Source: Kitasatospora sp. MAA4
GTDB lineage: Bacteria; Actinomycetota; Actinomycetes; Streptomycetales; Streptomycetaceae
Assembly: GCF_029893355.1 (NCBI RefSeq)
Contig: NZ_JARZAI010000018.1
Span: 1 to 64,000 of the forward strand
DNA: 64,000 nucleotides
Reading direction: 5' to 3'
Shown: positions 33,501-42,870 of the stretch, one piece after another
Numbering within the stretch: position 1 is the stretch's first letter
Layout: every line of letters starts with the position of its first letter
The notes under the pieces: model-generated
What the model was told of the DNA's origin: nothing
Seen by the model: the letters and a program-made list of their open reading frames with translations, nothing else
Databases searched by the model: none
Position numbers and translations under genes: made by a program

Positions 33501-34607
33501 TCAGACGTAGCGTTCCAGGATCGAGGACTCGGCGAGGCGGGAGAGGCCCTCGCGCACCGAGCGGGCACGGGTCTCGCCGACGCCCTCGACGGTCTGGAGG
33601 TCGTCGATGCTGGCGGCGAGGAGCTTCTGCAGGCCGCCGAAGTGCTCGACCAGGCGCTCCATCACCGTGTTGGGCAGGCGCGGGATCTTGGCCAGCAGGC
33701 GGTAGCCGCCCGGGGAGACGGCGGAGTCCAGGGACTCGGGGCTGCCGGAGTAGCCCATCGCCTTGGCGACCGTCTGGAGGTCCAGCAGCTCGGCGTGGGT
33801 GAGGGCTTCGAGGTCGGCGAGCACCTCGGGGACGGTGCGGCCGCGCTTGGCGGCGCGCTCGGGGAAGTAGTCGCGGGCGACCAGTTCGCGCTCGGGTTCG
33901 ACACCCGCGATCAGCTCGTCCAGCTGGAGCGAGAGCAGGCGGCCGTCGGTGCCGAGCTCCAGGACGTACCCGGCGATCTCGGCCGCGATCAGCCGGACCA
34001 TTTCCAGGCGTTGGGCGACGGCGGTGACGTCCCGGACGGTGACCAGGTCCTCGATCTCCAGGGCGGAGAGGGTGCCGGCCACCTCGTCCAGGCGCAGCTT
34101 GTAGCGCTCCAGGGTGGCCAGCGCCTGGTTGGCGCGGGAGAGGACGGTGGTGGAGTCCTCCAGGACGCGGCGCGAGCCGTTGACGTACATGGCGATCAGC
34201 CGCATCGAGTGCGAGACGGCGACCACCGGGAAGCCGGTCTGCTTGTTCACCCGTTCGGCGGTGCGGTGGCGGGTGCCGGTCTCGTCGGTGGGAATCGAGG
34301 CGTCCGGCATCAGGTGCACACCGGCCCGGACGATCTTGGTGATGTCCTTGTCGAGCACCACCGCGCCGTCCAGCTTGCACAACTCGCGCAGCCGGGTGGC
34401 GGTGAACTCGACGTCCAGCACGAAGCCGCCGGTGCAGAGGGAGTCGACGGTCCTGTCGAAGCCGACCACGATCAGGCCGCCGGTGTTGGCGCGCAGCACC
34501 CGCTCCAGGCCGTCCCGAAGGGGCGTACCGGGCGCGATGGCCTGGAGGGAGGCGCGGAGCAGGGCCTCCTCACGGGGGGACTTCTCCACCCGGTCGCTCG
34601 CTGCCAC
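33501..34607 (-). CDS. disA: DNA-integrity scanning diadenylate cyclase
   Basis: A 368-residue DisA. The N-terminal DAC domain carries DGA (80-82) and RHR (113-115), the ATP-binding and catalytic motifs for making cyclic di-AMP. A helical spine and C-terminal helix-hairpin-helix DNA-binding domain follow (ending around LQTVEGVGETRARSVREGL). The GTG at 34607 is chosen because GGAGGAG lies 4 nt upstream. It lies downstream of radA in the same direction; RadA is a known DisA-linked recombination factor in Bacillus. Confidence 0.95.
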   Translation of the reverse strand: MAASDRVEKSPREEALLRASLQAIAPGTPLRDGLERVLRANTGGLIVVGFDRTVDSLCTGGFVLDVEFTATRLRELCKLDGAVVLDKDITKIVRAGVHLMPDASIPTDETGTRHRTAERVNKQTGFPVVAVSHSMRLIAMYVNGSRRVLEDSTTVLSRANQALATLERYKLRLDEVAGTLSALEIEDLVTVRDVTAVAQRLEMVRLIAAEIAGYVLELGTDGRLLSLQLDELIAGVEPERELVARDYFPERAAKRGRTVPEVLADLEALTHAELLDLQTVAKAMGYSGSPESLDSAVSPGGYRLLAKIPRLPNTVMERLVEHFGGLQKLLAASIDDLQTVEGVGETRARSVREGLSRLAESSILERYV

Positions 34608-34735
34608 GTGACTCCTCCGGCCGGCCCGGTCCGCTCGCCGCGGTGGCCCGTGGCCCCGGTCCCTCGATCGCAAACTGCCTGATTTGGTGCTGGACAGGCA
34701 AAGTCTACGGTGCGGGCGCCGCGCCGGGGCCGCGG

Positions 34736-36241
34736 TCAGGCCAGTTCGTCCGAGTCGACCGGCTCCCAGCCCGCCATCAGCTCCTCGGGGTAGGCGGCCG
34801 GCGCGGGTGCCGGGGCGGGCACGGCGGCCGGTTTGCGGGCGGCGTCGCGCGGCTTCGCGGCGGCCCGGCGGCGGCCCGGAATGGCCTGCAGGGCCTCGCC
34901 GATGTCGGCCACCTCGACCACCTTCATGCCGCGCGGCACCTTGCCCGGATCCGGCGGGACGAGCGCGTGGGTGAAGCCGAGCCGGTGCGCCTCGGCCAGT
35001 CGGCGCTGCACTCCCGTCACCCGGCGGACCTCGCCCGCCAGGCCGACCTCGCCGATCGCCACCAGGTTGTTGGGCAGCGGAGTGTCAGAGGAGGAGCTGG
35101 CCACGGCCAGCGCGATGGCCAGGTCGGCGGAGGGCTCGGAGAGCTTCACGCCGCCGACCGTGGCGGTGTAGATGTCCTGCTTGCCGAGCTTGACGCCGCC
35201 GTGCCGCTCGACCACGGCCAGGATCATCGCGATCCGCGGCGACTCCAGGCCGGAGGTGGTGCGGCGCGGGGAGGGGATCTGCGAGTCCACCATCAGCGCC
35301 TGCACCTCGGCGACCAGCGGTCGGCGGCCCTCCAGGGTGACCGTCAGGCACGTCCCCGGGACGGCCTTGTCACGGCGGGTCAGGAAGAGGCCGGACGGGT
35401 CGGCGAGGCCGGAGATCCCCTCGTCGTGCAGCTCGAAGCAGCCGACCTCGTCCGTCGCGCCGTAGCGGTTCTTGATGCCGCGGATGATCCGCAGCCGGGC
35501 GTGCCGGTCGCCCTCGAAGCTCAGCACCACGTCCACCAGGTGCTCCAGCAGGCGCGGGCCGGCGATCGAGCCGTCCTTGGTGACGTGGCCGACCAGCAGG
35601 GTGGCCATGCCGCGGTCCTTGGAGGCCCGGATCAGCGCGGCGGCCACCTCGCGGACCTGGGCGGTGCCGCCGGGCGCGCCGTCCAGCTCGGCGGAGGCGA
35701 TGGTCTGCACCGAGTCCAGCACCAGCAGCCCGGGGTTGACCTGGTCGACGTGGCCGAGCACGGCGCCGAGGTCCGACTCGGCGGCCAGGTAGAGGTGCTC
35801 GGAGAGCGCGTTGATCCGGTCGGCGCGCAGCCGGACCTGGCCGGCCGACTCCTCGCCGGTGACGTAGAGGGTGCGGTGCTGGGCGGTGGCGGCCTTGGCG
35901 GCGACGTCCAGCAGCAGGGTGGACTTGCCGACGCCGGGCTCGCCGGCGAGCAGCACCACCGCGCCGGGGACCAGGCCGCCACCGAGCACCCGGTCCAGCT
36001 CGCTGACGCCGGTGGTGCGGGCGGTGGCCACCTGGCCGTCGACCTGGCCGATCGGCCGGGCCGGGGCGCTGACCGGGCCGGCCGCCGTCGTCCGGATCGG
36101 GACGGCGCCGTACTCCTCCACCGTGCCCCACGCGTTGCACTCCGGGCAGCGGCCGACCCATTTGGGCAGCTGGTTGCCGCACTCGGTGCAGCGGTAGGCC
36201 GGACGGGGCTTGGCGGTGGTCTTCGCGGTACGGGCTGCCAT
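34736..36241 (-). CDS. radA: DNA repair protein RadA
   Basis: A 501-residue RadA/Sms. A zinc finger (CTECG...CPEC) at the N-terminus is followed by a RecA-like ATPase (Walker A GEPGVGKSTLL), the family motif KNRYG (where KNRFG is usual) and a Lon-type C-terminal domain. It promotes branch migration in homologous recombination. The ATG at 36241 is favoured over the longer frame: a -10-like TACGGT (36249-36254) ends 7 nt before it, suggesting leaderless transcription divergent from the neighbouring BACON gene. Confidence 0.95.
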   Translation of the reverse strand: MAARTAKTTAKPRPAYRCTECGNQLPKWVGRCPECNAWGTVEEYGAVPIRTTAAGPVSAPARPIGQVDGQVATARTTGVSELDRVLGGGLVPGAVVLLAGEPGVGKSTLLLDVAAKAATAQHRTLYVTGEESAGQVRLRADRINALSEHLYLAAESDLGAVLGHVDQVNPGLLVLDSVQTIASAELDGAPGGTAQVREVAAALIRASKDRGMATLLVGHVTKDGSIAGPRLLEHLVDVVLSFEGDRHARLRIIRGIKNRYGATDEVGCFELHDEGISGLADPSGLFLTRRDKAVPGTCLTVTLEGRRPLVAEVQALMVDSQIPSPRRTTSGLESPRIAMILAVVERHGGVKLGKQDIYTATVGGVKLSEPSADLAIALAVASSSSDTPLPNNLVAIGEVGLAGEVRRVTGVQRRLAEAHRLGFTHALVPPDPGKVPRGMKVVEVADIGEALQAIPGRRRAAAKPRDAARKPAAVPAPAPAPAAYPEELMAGWEPVDSDELA

Positions 36242-36378
36242 GGGCCCCACCGTAGCGGGTGGGTACGACAACGCCGTGCCACCGCTTTGTCAGTCGGTGG
36301 TCGGTGTTGTTACCCGAAAGAAGTACAAGGGCCGGGATCCGCCGGGGCCGCCCGCCGCGGCTCTCTACCGTCGAAGGC

Positions 36379-38235
36379 GTGAACACCAGCAGAGCACAGG
36401 GCCGGGCCCTGGAACAGCAGTCCGCCGACCACGTCGCGATGACCGTGCTGCCCGCCTACGGGCGGCTGGCCGACGGCCTGTTCACCTACTGCCTCTCGGT
36501 GCTCTGCGAGCACGACGCGGCGCTGGCCGCCGTGCACGAGACCCGGGAACTGGCGCTGCGCAACGGCTCGCGGCTGGCCGCGCCCGGACTGCTGCGGGCC
36601 TGGCTGTACTCGCTGGCGCGGTACGCCTGCATGCGACGGCTGGCCGAGGGCCTCGCGGTGCCGGTGCGCCCCGCGCCGGGCGAGGCGGCCCGACGGCAGG
36701 ACGAGCTGGCCGCGCTGGCCTGGCCGGAGGCGGCGGGGACGACGGCCGAGCAGCGCGAGGCGCTGGAGCTGTCGGTCCGCCACCGGCTGACCCCGCTGGA
36801 GGTCGCGGCGGTGCTCGGCCTGAGCGTCGAGGCGACCCAGGAGCTGCTCGCGGACGGCGGCGCCGAGGTCGGCCGGACCAGGGGCGCGCTGCTGGTGCTG
36901 GGCGTCGGCAACTGCCCGGAGCTGGCCCGGCTCGGCGGCCCGGGGGCCGAGCACTGGCGGGACTGGGTGCTGAGCCCGGCGCTGCGCCGCGAGCTGGTGC
37001 GGCACGTGGTGGAGTGCCCGACCTGCCGCGGGACCGCCGAGCGGGTGGCCGGCGAGCTGGACGAGGGGCTCGCCGGGCTGTCAGGGCTCGAGGTGATCGG
37101 CGCCCCCATCCAGGAGCCGGCGGGGACGGCAGGGACACCCGAGCCCCGGCCCGTCCACTTCGACCAGCGCGGCTTTCCCCGGCACCGGGCCCCCGGTCTG
37201 CTGGACCGCCACCGCGCGGGCGGCGACCTGCACGGGCGCACCGTGCTCGTCCGCCAGCGCGCCGTGGCCGCCGGAGTGCTCGCCGCGGTGCTGTCGGCAC
37301 CCCTGGTCGCGCTCTGGGTGGCGCACCGGGACGGCGGCGGGACGGACGCCGCCGCCACGGTCTCCGCGGTCCGGGTGGACGGGAGCGGGCCCGATGGGCA
37401 GCCGGAGGGCGCGGTGGCAGCCGTCCCGCTGCCCGGCACCGGACGGACCGTGGCAGCCGCGCCCGCGGTCGGCGGCCGCAGCGGCAGCCTCTCGGCGGCC
37501 CTGGTCCACTCCGCGTCTGCAGAAACGTTGCTTCCGGCCGTCCAGGGGGTCGCCGTCCCGGTGGCGTCCGCCGACGCCGTACCGCTGGGCAGCCCGCAGC
37601 TGACCGCCGAGCCGGCACCCCCGCTGCCGCCCGCCTCCCCCGCCGGGGGGCAGCTGACGGTCGAGGCCACCCCGTACGGCGCCCGTACCGTGCTCACCCT
37701 GACCAACACCGGCAACGGCACCCTCGCCTGGCAGGCGGTCACCACCTGCGACTGGCTGCGCCTCAGCCGCGACTCAGGCAGCCTGGCGCCCGGCCAGCGG
37801 ATCACCGTCACCGTCACGGTCGACGACGACCGCGCCCCGCAGGATCACTGGACCGCGCAGATCGCGCTGCCCCCGTCCGAGGCCGTGGTCACCCTGGAGG
37901 GCGGCGGGGCGACCCCGACGCCCTCGTCCGGCCCGACCTCCGCGTCGCCGACGCCCAGCGCCAGCGCGAACCCCAGCGGCAGCGCCAGCAACACCCCTTC
38001 GGAGACGCCGAGCCCCGGCAGCAGCGCCAGCAGCGGGCCGAGCAGCAGCACGAGCCCGAGCGCCACCCCGACGTCCGGCCCGTCCGCCTCCGCTCCCGCC
38101 TCCAGCGCCTCCGCCCAGCCGAGCAGCCCGTCGAGCACGGCCTCGAAGCCGCCGTCCTCTCCGCCGCCCTCGACCGCACCGACCGCCTCGTCCGCCACGC
38201 CCACCGCTACCGCCTCCTCAGCGCCCGCCCGTTGA
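36379..38235 (+). CDS. Sigma-factor-like / zinc-binding membrane protein with BACON domain
   Basis: About 618 residues with an unusual order of parts. Residues 20-160 resemble an ECF sigma factor (region 4-like helix-turn-helix LTPLEVAAVLGLS at 138-150). An anti-sigma-type zinc motif follows (H209-x3-C213-x2-C216), then one membrane helix (about 295-314), a variable linker, a BACON domain (about 430-520) and a long Ser/Pro/Ala tail. A start at GTG 36379 is supported by a -10-like TACCGT (36366-36371) 7 nt upstream. Divergent from radA. It could be a membrane-held regulator that senses the cell surface; the sigma part lacks a clear core-binding helix, so transcriptional activity is doubtful. 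Confidence 0.65.
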   Translation: MNTSRAQGRALEQQSADHVAMTVLPAYGRLADGLFTYCLSVLCEHDAALAAVHETRELALRNGSRLAAPGLLRAWLYSLARYACMRRLAEGLAVPVRPAPGEAARRQDELAALAWPEAAGTTAEQREALELSVRHRLTPLEVAAVLGLSVEATQELLADGGAEVGRTRGALLVLGVGNCPELARLGGPGAEHWRDWVLSPALRRELVRHVVECPTCRGTAERVAGELDEGLAGLSGLEVIGAPIQEPAGTAGTPEPRPVHFDQRGFPRHRAPGLLDRHRAGGDLHGRTVLVRQRAVAAGVLAAVLSAPLVALWVAHRDGGGTDAAATVSAVRVDGSGPDGQPEGAVAAVPLPGTGRTVAAAPAVGGRSGSLSAALVHSASAETLLPAVQGVAVPVASADAVPLGSPQLTAEPAPPLPPASPAGGQLTVEATPYGARTVLTLTNTGNGTLAWQAVTTCDWLRLSRDSGSLAPGQRITVTVTVDDDRAPQDHWTAQIALPPSEAVVTLEGGGATPTPSSGPTSASPTPSASANPSGSASNTPSETPSPGSSASSGPSSSTSPSATPTSGPSASAPASSASAQPSSPSSTASKPPSSPPPSTAPTASSATPTATASSAPAR

Positions 38236-38298
38236 ACAGTCCCTACCCACCGGACTCCCCGCAGAGCCGTCGCGTTGCAGATCCGGCATGAGAAGTCG

Positions 38299-39651
38299 TC
38301 AAACCTGCCGAACGGCCTGGATCGGCGGTAGGCGGTAGGCGCCCTCCAGAACGGCGGACTTCGGCTGGTAGAGGCGGATCATCGGACGGAACTCGCCCTC
38401 CGGGGTGGGCAGCCAGTTGGCCGCGGTGGCCTCGGTAGCCGGCCGCTCGCGCTGGAGGTACAGCGTGAGCGAGCCGTCCTCGGCGTACACCAGGCCCGGC
38501 GTGCGGTCGCCGATCGAGTAGCGCTCGATCGGGTTGGCCACCAGGTAGTAGTCCGGCAGCGCGTACATGGTGACCGACCAGAACGCCTCCACCGGCGGCG
38601 GGTCGTCGAACCGCAGGGTGTACGCGTGGGCGCCGGTCAGCTGCTTGCCCTCGGAGTCGGCGAAGGTGCTGGCGTAGACCGCCTCGTAGGCGTGGTTGCC
38701 CCAGAGCCCGGCGCGGGCGGCGACGGCGCGGGTGAGGTAGGCCGCGCGGCGGTCCGGGATCCGCCACTGCGGGTCGTCCACCGTGCCGGGCCCCAGGTGG
38801 TCGATGTTGTAGTCGAACAGGTGCAGGTTGGCGCTCCAGTCGCCGACCGGCTGGCCCTCGGGCGGCCTGGTCGCCGCCTCGACCCGCTCCTTCCCGGCAG
38901 CCAGGCCCCTGACCAGCGCGTCCGCCCAGTCGGCGTGGGCCGCGGTGTACGGGGACGCTCCGGTGTCGAGCAGGCCGAGCGGCGCGAACCGCTGCTGGTA
39001 CTCGACGTCCGGCGCGGCGGGCGGGAAGGCCGCCATCCAGAGCCGCAGCCGCTCGAAGAAGCGCAGCTCCTCGGGGACGGCCGGATCGGGCTGCGGCAGC
39101 CCGGCGGGCACGCCACCCGGCTCCAGCGCGCTGAGCGTCAGCTGCCGCTGGAGCCCGGCCACCCGCGCCAGGTCCGCCGGGCCCTGGCAGGCGCTGCGCC
39201 CGACGATGCTGGCGACCGTGGTGGGCGAGGTGATCACCGGCATCCCGTCCGGCGGCGTGCCGTGCCAGCCGGACGGGACGATCAGCCAGGTCTGCTCGGC
39301 GGTGCCGGTGGCGCGGCGGCCGACGTAGGCGAAGTTGTTCGTCCAGGCGTCGACGAACTGCAGCACGTAGTAGGCCCCCGCGAAGTCCGGGACGTGCAGC
39401 ACCTGCGGGCCCTCGGAGAGGTCCAACTGGGCGACGGAGTAGACGGTGTCGTTGTTGACCGAGACGAAGTCGTCCTGCGGGCCCGCCAGCTTGTCGCCGT
39501 GGCTGAAACGGTTCGGCGCGACCGGCCGGACCGAGCCGAAGCCCTCGCGCAGGAAGCGGTCGACCATGCTGAGGTCGAAGACCAGCGGGTAGCCGTAGAC
39601 GTAGGCGTCGGCGGCCAGGGCGGACAGGGCGACGTGGTCGTGCTCGGGCAT
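38299..39651 (-). CDS. DUF1254/DUF1214 domain protein
   Basis: A 450-residue protein of the DUF1254-DUF1214 type. The N-terminal part has YVYGYPLVF and VNNDTVYSVAQLDLSEGPQVLHVPD, and the C-terminal part contains NYNI/DYNIDHLG-like and RFDDPPPVEAFWSVTMY stretches typical of DUF1214. Function unknown for the family. The ATG at 39651 begins the conserved region; the long upstream frame is noise. Second of two related genes in tandem. Confidence 0.85.
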   Translation of the reverse strand: MPEHDHVALSALAADAYVYGYPLVFDLSMVDRFLREGFGSVRPVAPNRFSHGDKLAGPQDDFVSVNNDTVYSVAQLDLSEGPQVLHVPDFAGAYYVLQFVDAWTNNFAYVGRRATGTAEQTWLIVPSGWHGTPPDGMPVITSPTTVASIVGRSACQGPADLARVAGLQRQLTLSALEPGGVPAGLPQPDPAVPEELRFFERLRLWMAAFPPAAPDVEYQQRFAPLGLLDTGASPYTAAHADWADALVRGLAAGKERVEAATRPPEGQPVGDWSANLHLFDYNIDHLGPGTVDDPQWRIPDRRAAYLTRAVAARAGLWGNHAYEAVYASTFADSEGKQLTGAHAYTLRFDDPPPVEAFWSVTMYALPDYYLVANPIERYSIGDRTPGLVYAEDGSLTLYLQRERPATEATAANWLPTPEGEFRPMIRLYQPKSAVLEGAYRLPPIQAVRQV

Positions 39652-39698
39652 GCGGGGGTCCTTACGGCGGTGGGACAACGACTGGTGACGCGGCGGCC

Positions 39699-40724
39699 TC
39701 AGTGCGGCGGGGACTGATCGGCGGGCAGGCCGTACAGGCCCTTCAGCACGCCGACCGCCCGGCTGAGGTAGTCCGTGCCGAGCTGCGCCCTGGTCCCGTA
39801 GAGGCCCTCCGAGCCGTGCGCCGCGGCGGCCGCCCGGTTCAGCTGCGCGCGGCCGTCCGCGATCCCCTGCTGCACCGCCTCGCGGACCGCGGCGGGCAGT
39901 ACGGACGGCTCGAAGTCGCCGGAGCCGATGCCGAGTTCGGCGAGTCGGCCGCGCAGGTCGGCGTCGCCGGGCAGCACCGGGAAGAAGCCGAGCAGGAAGT
40001 CCAGGAAGCCGAAGAACTCGATGGTGTCCAGGGCCTCCTCGCGCCAGAGCGGCCAGACGGGCTCGGCGGGCGCGGGCGGCGGTTCGGTGCCGAGATGGGC
40101 GCTGAGCGGCAGCAGGCGGTACTGCTGCTGGATCGCGTGCAGCTGCGGGACGTCCTCCGGTCCGGCCCGGTGGGTGCGGCCGACGATGCCGACCAGCTGG
40201 CTGCCCGCGTGCAGCACGCCGTCGAAGCCCTCGGGGGCGGCGGGGTGCGCGACGGCCTGGGTCGGGCCGGCGACCAGGTAGCGGCCGGCCTGCGAGCCGG
40301 TGGCACGGGTGCCGACGAAGCCGACGTAGCTGGTGTCGAGGTCGTGGAAGGGCAGCAGGTAGGAGCGCTCGGTCGCCGGGACCTCGACCACCCACGGTTC
40401 GGCGCGCAGATCCAGCCAGGCCCAGGAGTACGAGGTGTCGCCGGTGGGCGCGAGCACGTCGGTGTCGGTCGGGGAGGACGGCTGCGGGTAGTGCCGGAAC
40501 GTGCCGAAGCCGCCGACGAAGCGGGGGTCCGCTTCGTCGACGGCCTGCGAGTACATCGTGCGGTAGTTCTCCACCAGGGCGAAGCCCCAGATCCAGCCCT
40601 CCGCCGCGGTCCGGCGGGCGGCCTCCGGGGTCGGCGGGGTGCGCCGGTCCGGCGGCAGCCCGGTGGGTGTGAAGCTGGTCGCGCCGAGGCCGCTTTCGGC
40701 CGGGTCCCAGGTGTCGCCAGCCAT
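39699..40724 (-). CDS. DUF1254 family protein
   Basis: A 341-residue protein related to the downstream neighbour. WIWGFALVENYRTMY and DTSYSWAWLDLRAEPWVVEVP match the DUF1254 pattern (cf. DTVYSVAQLDL in the neighbour). The gap between the two genes is 47 bp, so they form an operon and probably arose by duplication. GGGAG precedes the ATG. No signal peptide is evident. Confidence 0.83.
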   Translation of the reverse strand: MAGDTWDPAESGLGATSFTPTGLPPDRRTPPTPEAARRTAAEGWIWGFALVENYRTMYSQAVDEADPRFVGGFGTFRHYPQPSSPTDTDVLAPTGDTSYSWAWLDLRAEPWVVEVPATERSYLLPFHDLDTSYVGFVGTRATGSQAGRYLVAGPTQAVAHPAAPEGFDGVLHAGSQLVGIVGRTHRAGPEDVPQLHAIQQQYRLLPLSAHLGTEPPPAPAEPVWPLWREEALDTIEFFGFLDFLLGFFPVLPGDADLRGRLAELGIGSGDFEPSVLPAAVREAVQQGIADGRAQLNRAAAAAHGSEGLYGTRAQLGTDYLSRAVGVLKGLYGLPADQSPPH

Positions 40725-40832
40725 GCGTTCGCTCCCACCGGTCGCCAAAGGTGATGACAGGTGGATGCTACGTGCACAGCGGGTGATCAGCATGTCGCCA
40801 TGCGTGCGCGCGCCCGGTCGGCCGGGCCGCCG

Positions 40833-41591
40833 TCAGCGCGGCGGGGGGAGCCGGTCGAGGAAGACCTGGAAGGCCGTCGGCTTGACCGCGGCGCTGCCCG
40901 CGAACGGGAAGTTCAACTCCTTGATGACGACCAGCGAGAGCACCACCAGACCGGCCAGCGACAGCACCATCAGGGTGTGCGCCAGGGTGTTGGGCAGGCC
41001 GAAGAGGAAGGTGAAGCCGACCGTGAGCACCGCGCCCAGGACCAGCGCCACCCAGAGCAGCACCGGCACCTCGTCGTCCACCTGGTTCAGCCGGGCGCGG
41101 CGCTCCGAGGCCAGGTCCTCGACGTGGCTCACCGCGTGCTCGTAGAGCACCTGCTGCTGGTCCCCGACGGGGTTGATCGAGAAGACCGTGTCGCGGATCT
41201 GGTAGACCAGCTGGGTGGCGGCCGGGGTGCTCTCGTGGTGGGACATCAGCGGCCACTCGGTGGTCATCACGGTCTGCGCGTACGCGAGTGTCTCGTGCTC
41301 CAGCTGCGGGCCGACCGGGGCCGGCAGGTCCCGGGAGATCCAGTAGATCCCGGCGAGCGCGTCGGCCTCCTTGAAGGTGGTCTGCCGGGCCGCGTCGTTG
41401 TTCGTCCAGACAGTGATCACGACGAAGCCCAGCAGCACCGCGTAGAGCACGCCGACCGCGGCGAAGATGAAGCCCGCGACGTCGTTGTGGGCCTCGCGCA
41501 CGTGGTGCGGGACGAAGCGCTGGAGCAGCCGCAGGCCGACGGCCAGGACGACCAGGACGATCAGGACGGTGGATATGTCCGAAAAGCTCAT
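40833..41591 (-). CDS. DUF4239-type membrane protein
   Basis: A 252-residue protein. Two helices lie at the N-terminus (about 5-20 and 38-62) and two near the C-terminus (about 183-203 and 207-225), enclosing a soluble helical loop (about 65-175). This is the pattern of DUF4239 (bestrophin-like) proteins. GAAGGA precedes the ATG. It lies 27 bp downstream of the polyprenyl synthase gene in the same direction, so it may be co-transcribed with the encapsulin pair. Confidence 0.75.
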   Translation of the reverse strand: MSFSDISTVLIVLVVLAVGLRLLQRFVPHHVREAHNDVAGFIFAAVGVLYAVLLGFVVITVWTNNDAARQTTFKEADALAGIYWISRDLPAPVGPQLEHETLAYAQTVMTTEWPLMSHHESTPAATQLVYQIRDTVFSINPVGDQQQVLYEHAVSHVEDLASERRARLNQVDDEVPVLLWVALVLGAVLTVGFTFLFGLPNTLAHTLMVLSLAGLVVLSLVVIKELNFPFAGSAAVKPTAFQVFLDRLPPPR

Positions 41592-41618
41592 GTAGGGCGG
41601 TCCTTCGGTGGTGGTCCT

Positions 41619-42725
41619 TCAGTGGTTGCGTCGGGTCACCAACTCGGCCAGGACGAGGAGTTCGTCGGCCGCCTCGGGCTCCGGCACCGCCGCGGCGAGC
41701 TGCTCGATCGCCGCGGCCATCCGCTCACAGGACTCGCCCTGCGCCCAGGCCCGGCCGCCCGCGCGGTCCACCGCGTCGGCGGCCCGGTGCAACTCCTCGT
41801 CGGTCAGCGGCCGGTCGAGCGCGTAGAGCGCGGCGAGCTCCGCGCCGGCCTCGGTGCCCGAGCAGAGCGCGTGCACCACCGGGAGCGACTTCTTGCGGGA
41901 CATCAGGTCGGCGCCGGCCGGCTTGCCGGTGATCTCGGGGTCGCCCCAGATGCCGATCAGGTCGTCGATCAGCTGGAAGGCCAGGCCAATCTCGCGGCCG
42001 AAGGCGTCCATCGCCCGCGCGGCGTCCTCGCCCGCTCCCGCGTACAGCGCGCCGATCGCGCAGGCGCAGCCGAGCAGCGCGCCGGTCTTGGCCTCCGCCA
42101 TCGCCAGGCACTCGTCCAGGGTGACCGTGCTGCGCTGTTCGAATGCGCAGTCGGCCTGCTGGCCGTCGCAGAGCTCGACCACGCACTGGGCGAGCCGGCG
42201 CATCGCGGCGGCGGCGGCGGGGTGCGGGTCCTCGGCGAGCGTGCGCATCGCGAGCGAGTGCATCGCGTCACCGGCCAGGATGGCCTCGGTCGAGCCGAAC
42301 ACCCGCCAGGCGGTGAGCCGGTGGCGGCGCGTCTCGTCGCGGTCGATCACGTCGTCGTGCAGCAGGGTGAAGTTGTGCACCAACTCGACGGCTGCGGCGG
42401 CGGTCACCGCGGCCGGGCGGGCGCCCGGCTCAGCCGCCGTCGCGGAGGGCACCGCCGACGCGCAGGCCTGGGCGGCCGCCAGCACGAGTGCGGGGCGGAT
42501 GGCCTTGCCGGGGTCGGACTCCGAGAGCGAGCCGTCGGCCTCCCGCCAGCCGAAGTGGTAGGCGCCGATCCGCGCCATCGACTGCGGCATGGAGTCGACG
42601 GCGGTGCGCAGGACGGGGTCGACGGCGGCGCGGGTCCGGGCCAGGATCTCGGCTGCCGTGCGCTCCTCGCCGGTCGTGCCCGGGCGCCCGTCGTGGTTGT
42701 CGCGGCTGAGCGTGTGCGTGCCCAT
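41619..42725 (-). CDS. Polyprenyl diphosphate synthase, predicted family 2 encapsulin cargo
   Basis: A 368-residue trans-isoprenyl diphosphate synthase. It has both Asp-rich motifs: DDVID in LLHDDVIDRD and the second as FQLIDDLIGIWGD. It should condense isopentenyl diphosphate with allylic diphosphates. The N-terminal 30 or so residues are Gly/Ser/Thr-rich and disordered, ahead of an AAEILARTR helix. Family 2B encapsulin cargo proteins carry their loading signals in such tails. It is encoded right after the encapsulin shell gene (145 bp), in the same direction. The ATG at 42725 is preferred; a TTG 10 codons upstream is possible. Confidence 0.88.
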   Translation of the reverse strand: MGTHTLSRDNHDGRPGTTGEERTAAEILARTRAAVDPVLRTAVDSMPQSMARIGAYHFGWREADGSLSESDPGKAIRPALVLAAAQACASAVPSATAAEPGARPAAVTAAAAVELVHNFTLLHDDVIDRDETRRHRLTAWRVFGSTEAILAGDAMHSLAMRTLAEDPHPAAAAAMRRLAQCVVELCDGQQADCAFEQRSTVTLDECLAMAEAKTGALLGCACAIGALYAGAGEDAARAMDAFGREIGLAFQLIDDLIGIWGDPEITGKPAGADLMSRKKSLPVVHALCSGTEAGAELAALYALDRPLTDEELHRAADAVDRAGGRAWAQGESCERMAAAIEQLAAAVPEPEAADELLVLAELVTRRNH

Positions 42726-42870
42726 CGTGCTGGTCCCCCCAGATGTGGACGTCAAGGAAGCCCGCGCGCCGCGGGACCCCGCCCCGGGCTCCGCGACGCG
42801 CGGGCGGCTGATGGTGTCGGAATTCGCCCGCCGCCCCGGGAATCACCCGAAGCGGCGGACCGGGATTCCG

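Noticed and set aside
37920-38230. Apparent repeat array rich in AGC/CCG
   Set aside because: It is the Ser/Pro/Ala tail of the BACON-domain protein; units are irregular and there are no spacers, so it is not a CRISPR or satellite array.
41619-42725. Polyprenyl synthase as part of a carotenoid or hopanoid cluster
   Set aside because: No phytoene or squalene synthase, desaturase or cyclase lies nearby; the adjacent encapsulin gives a better explanation.
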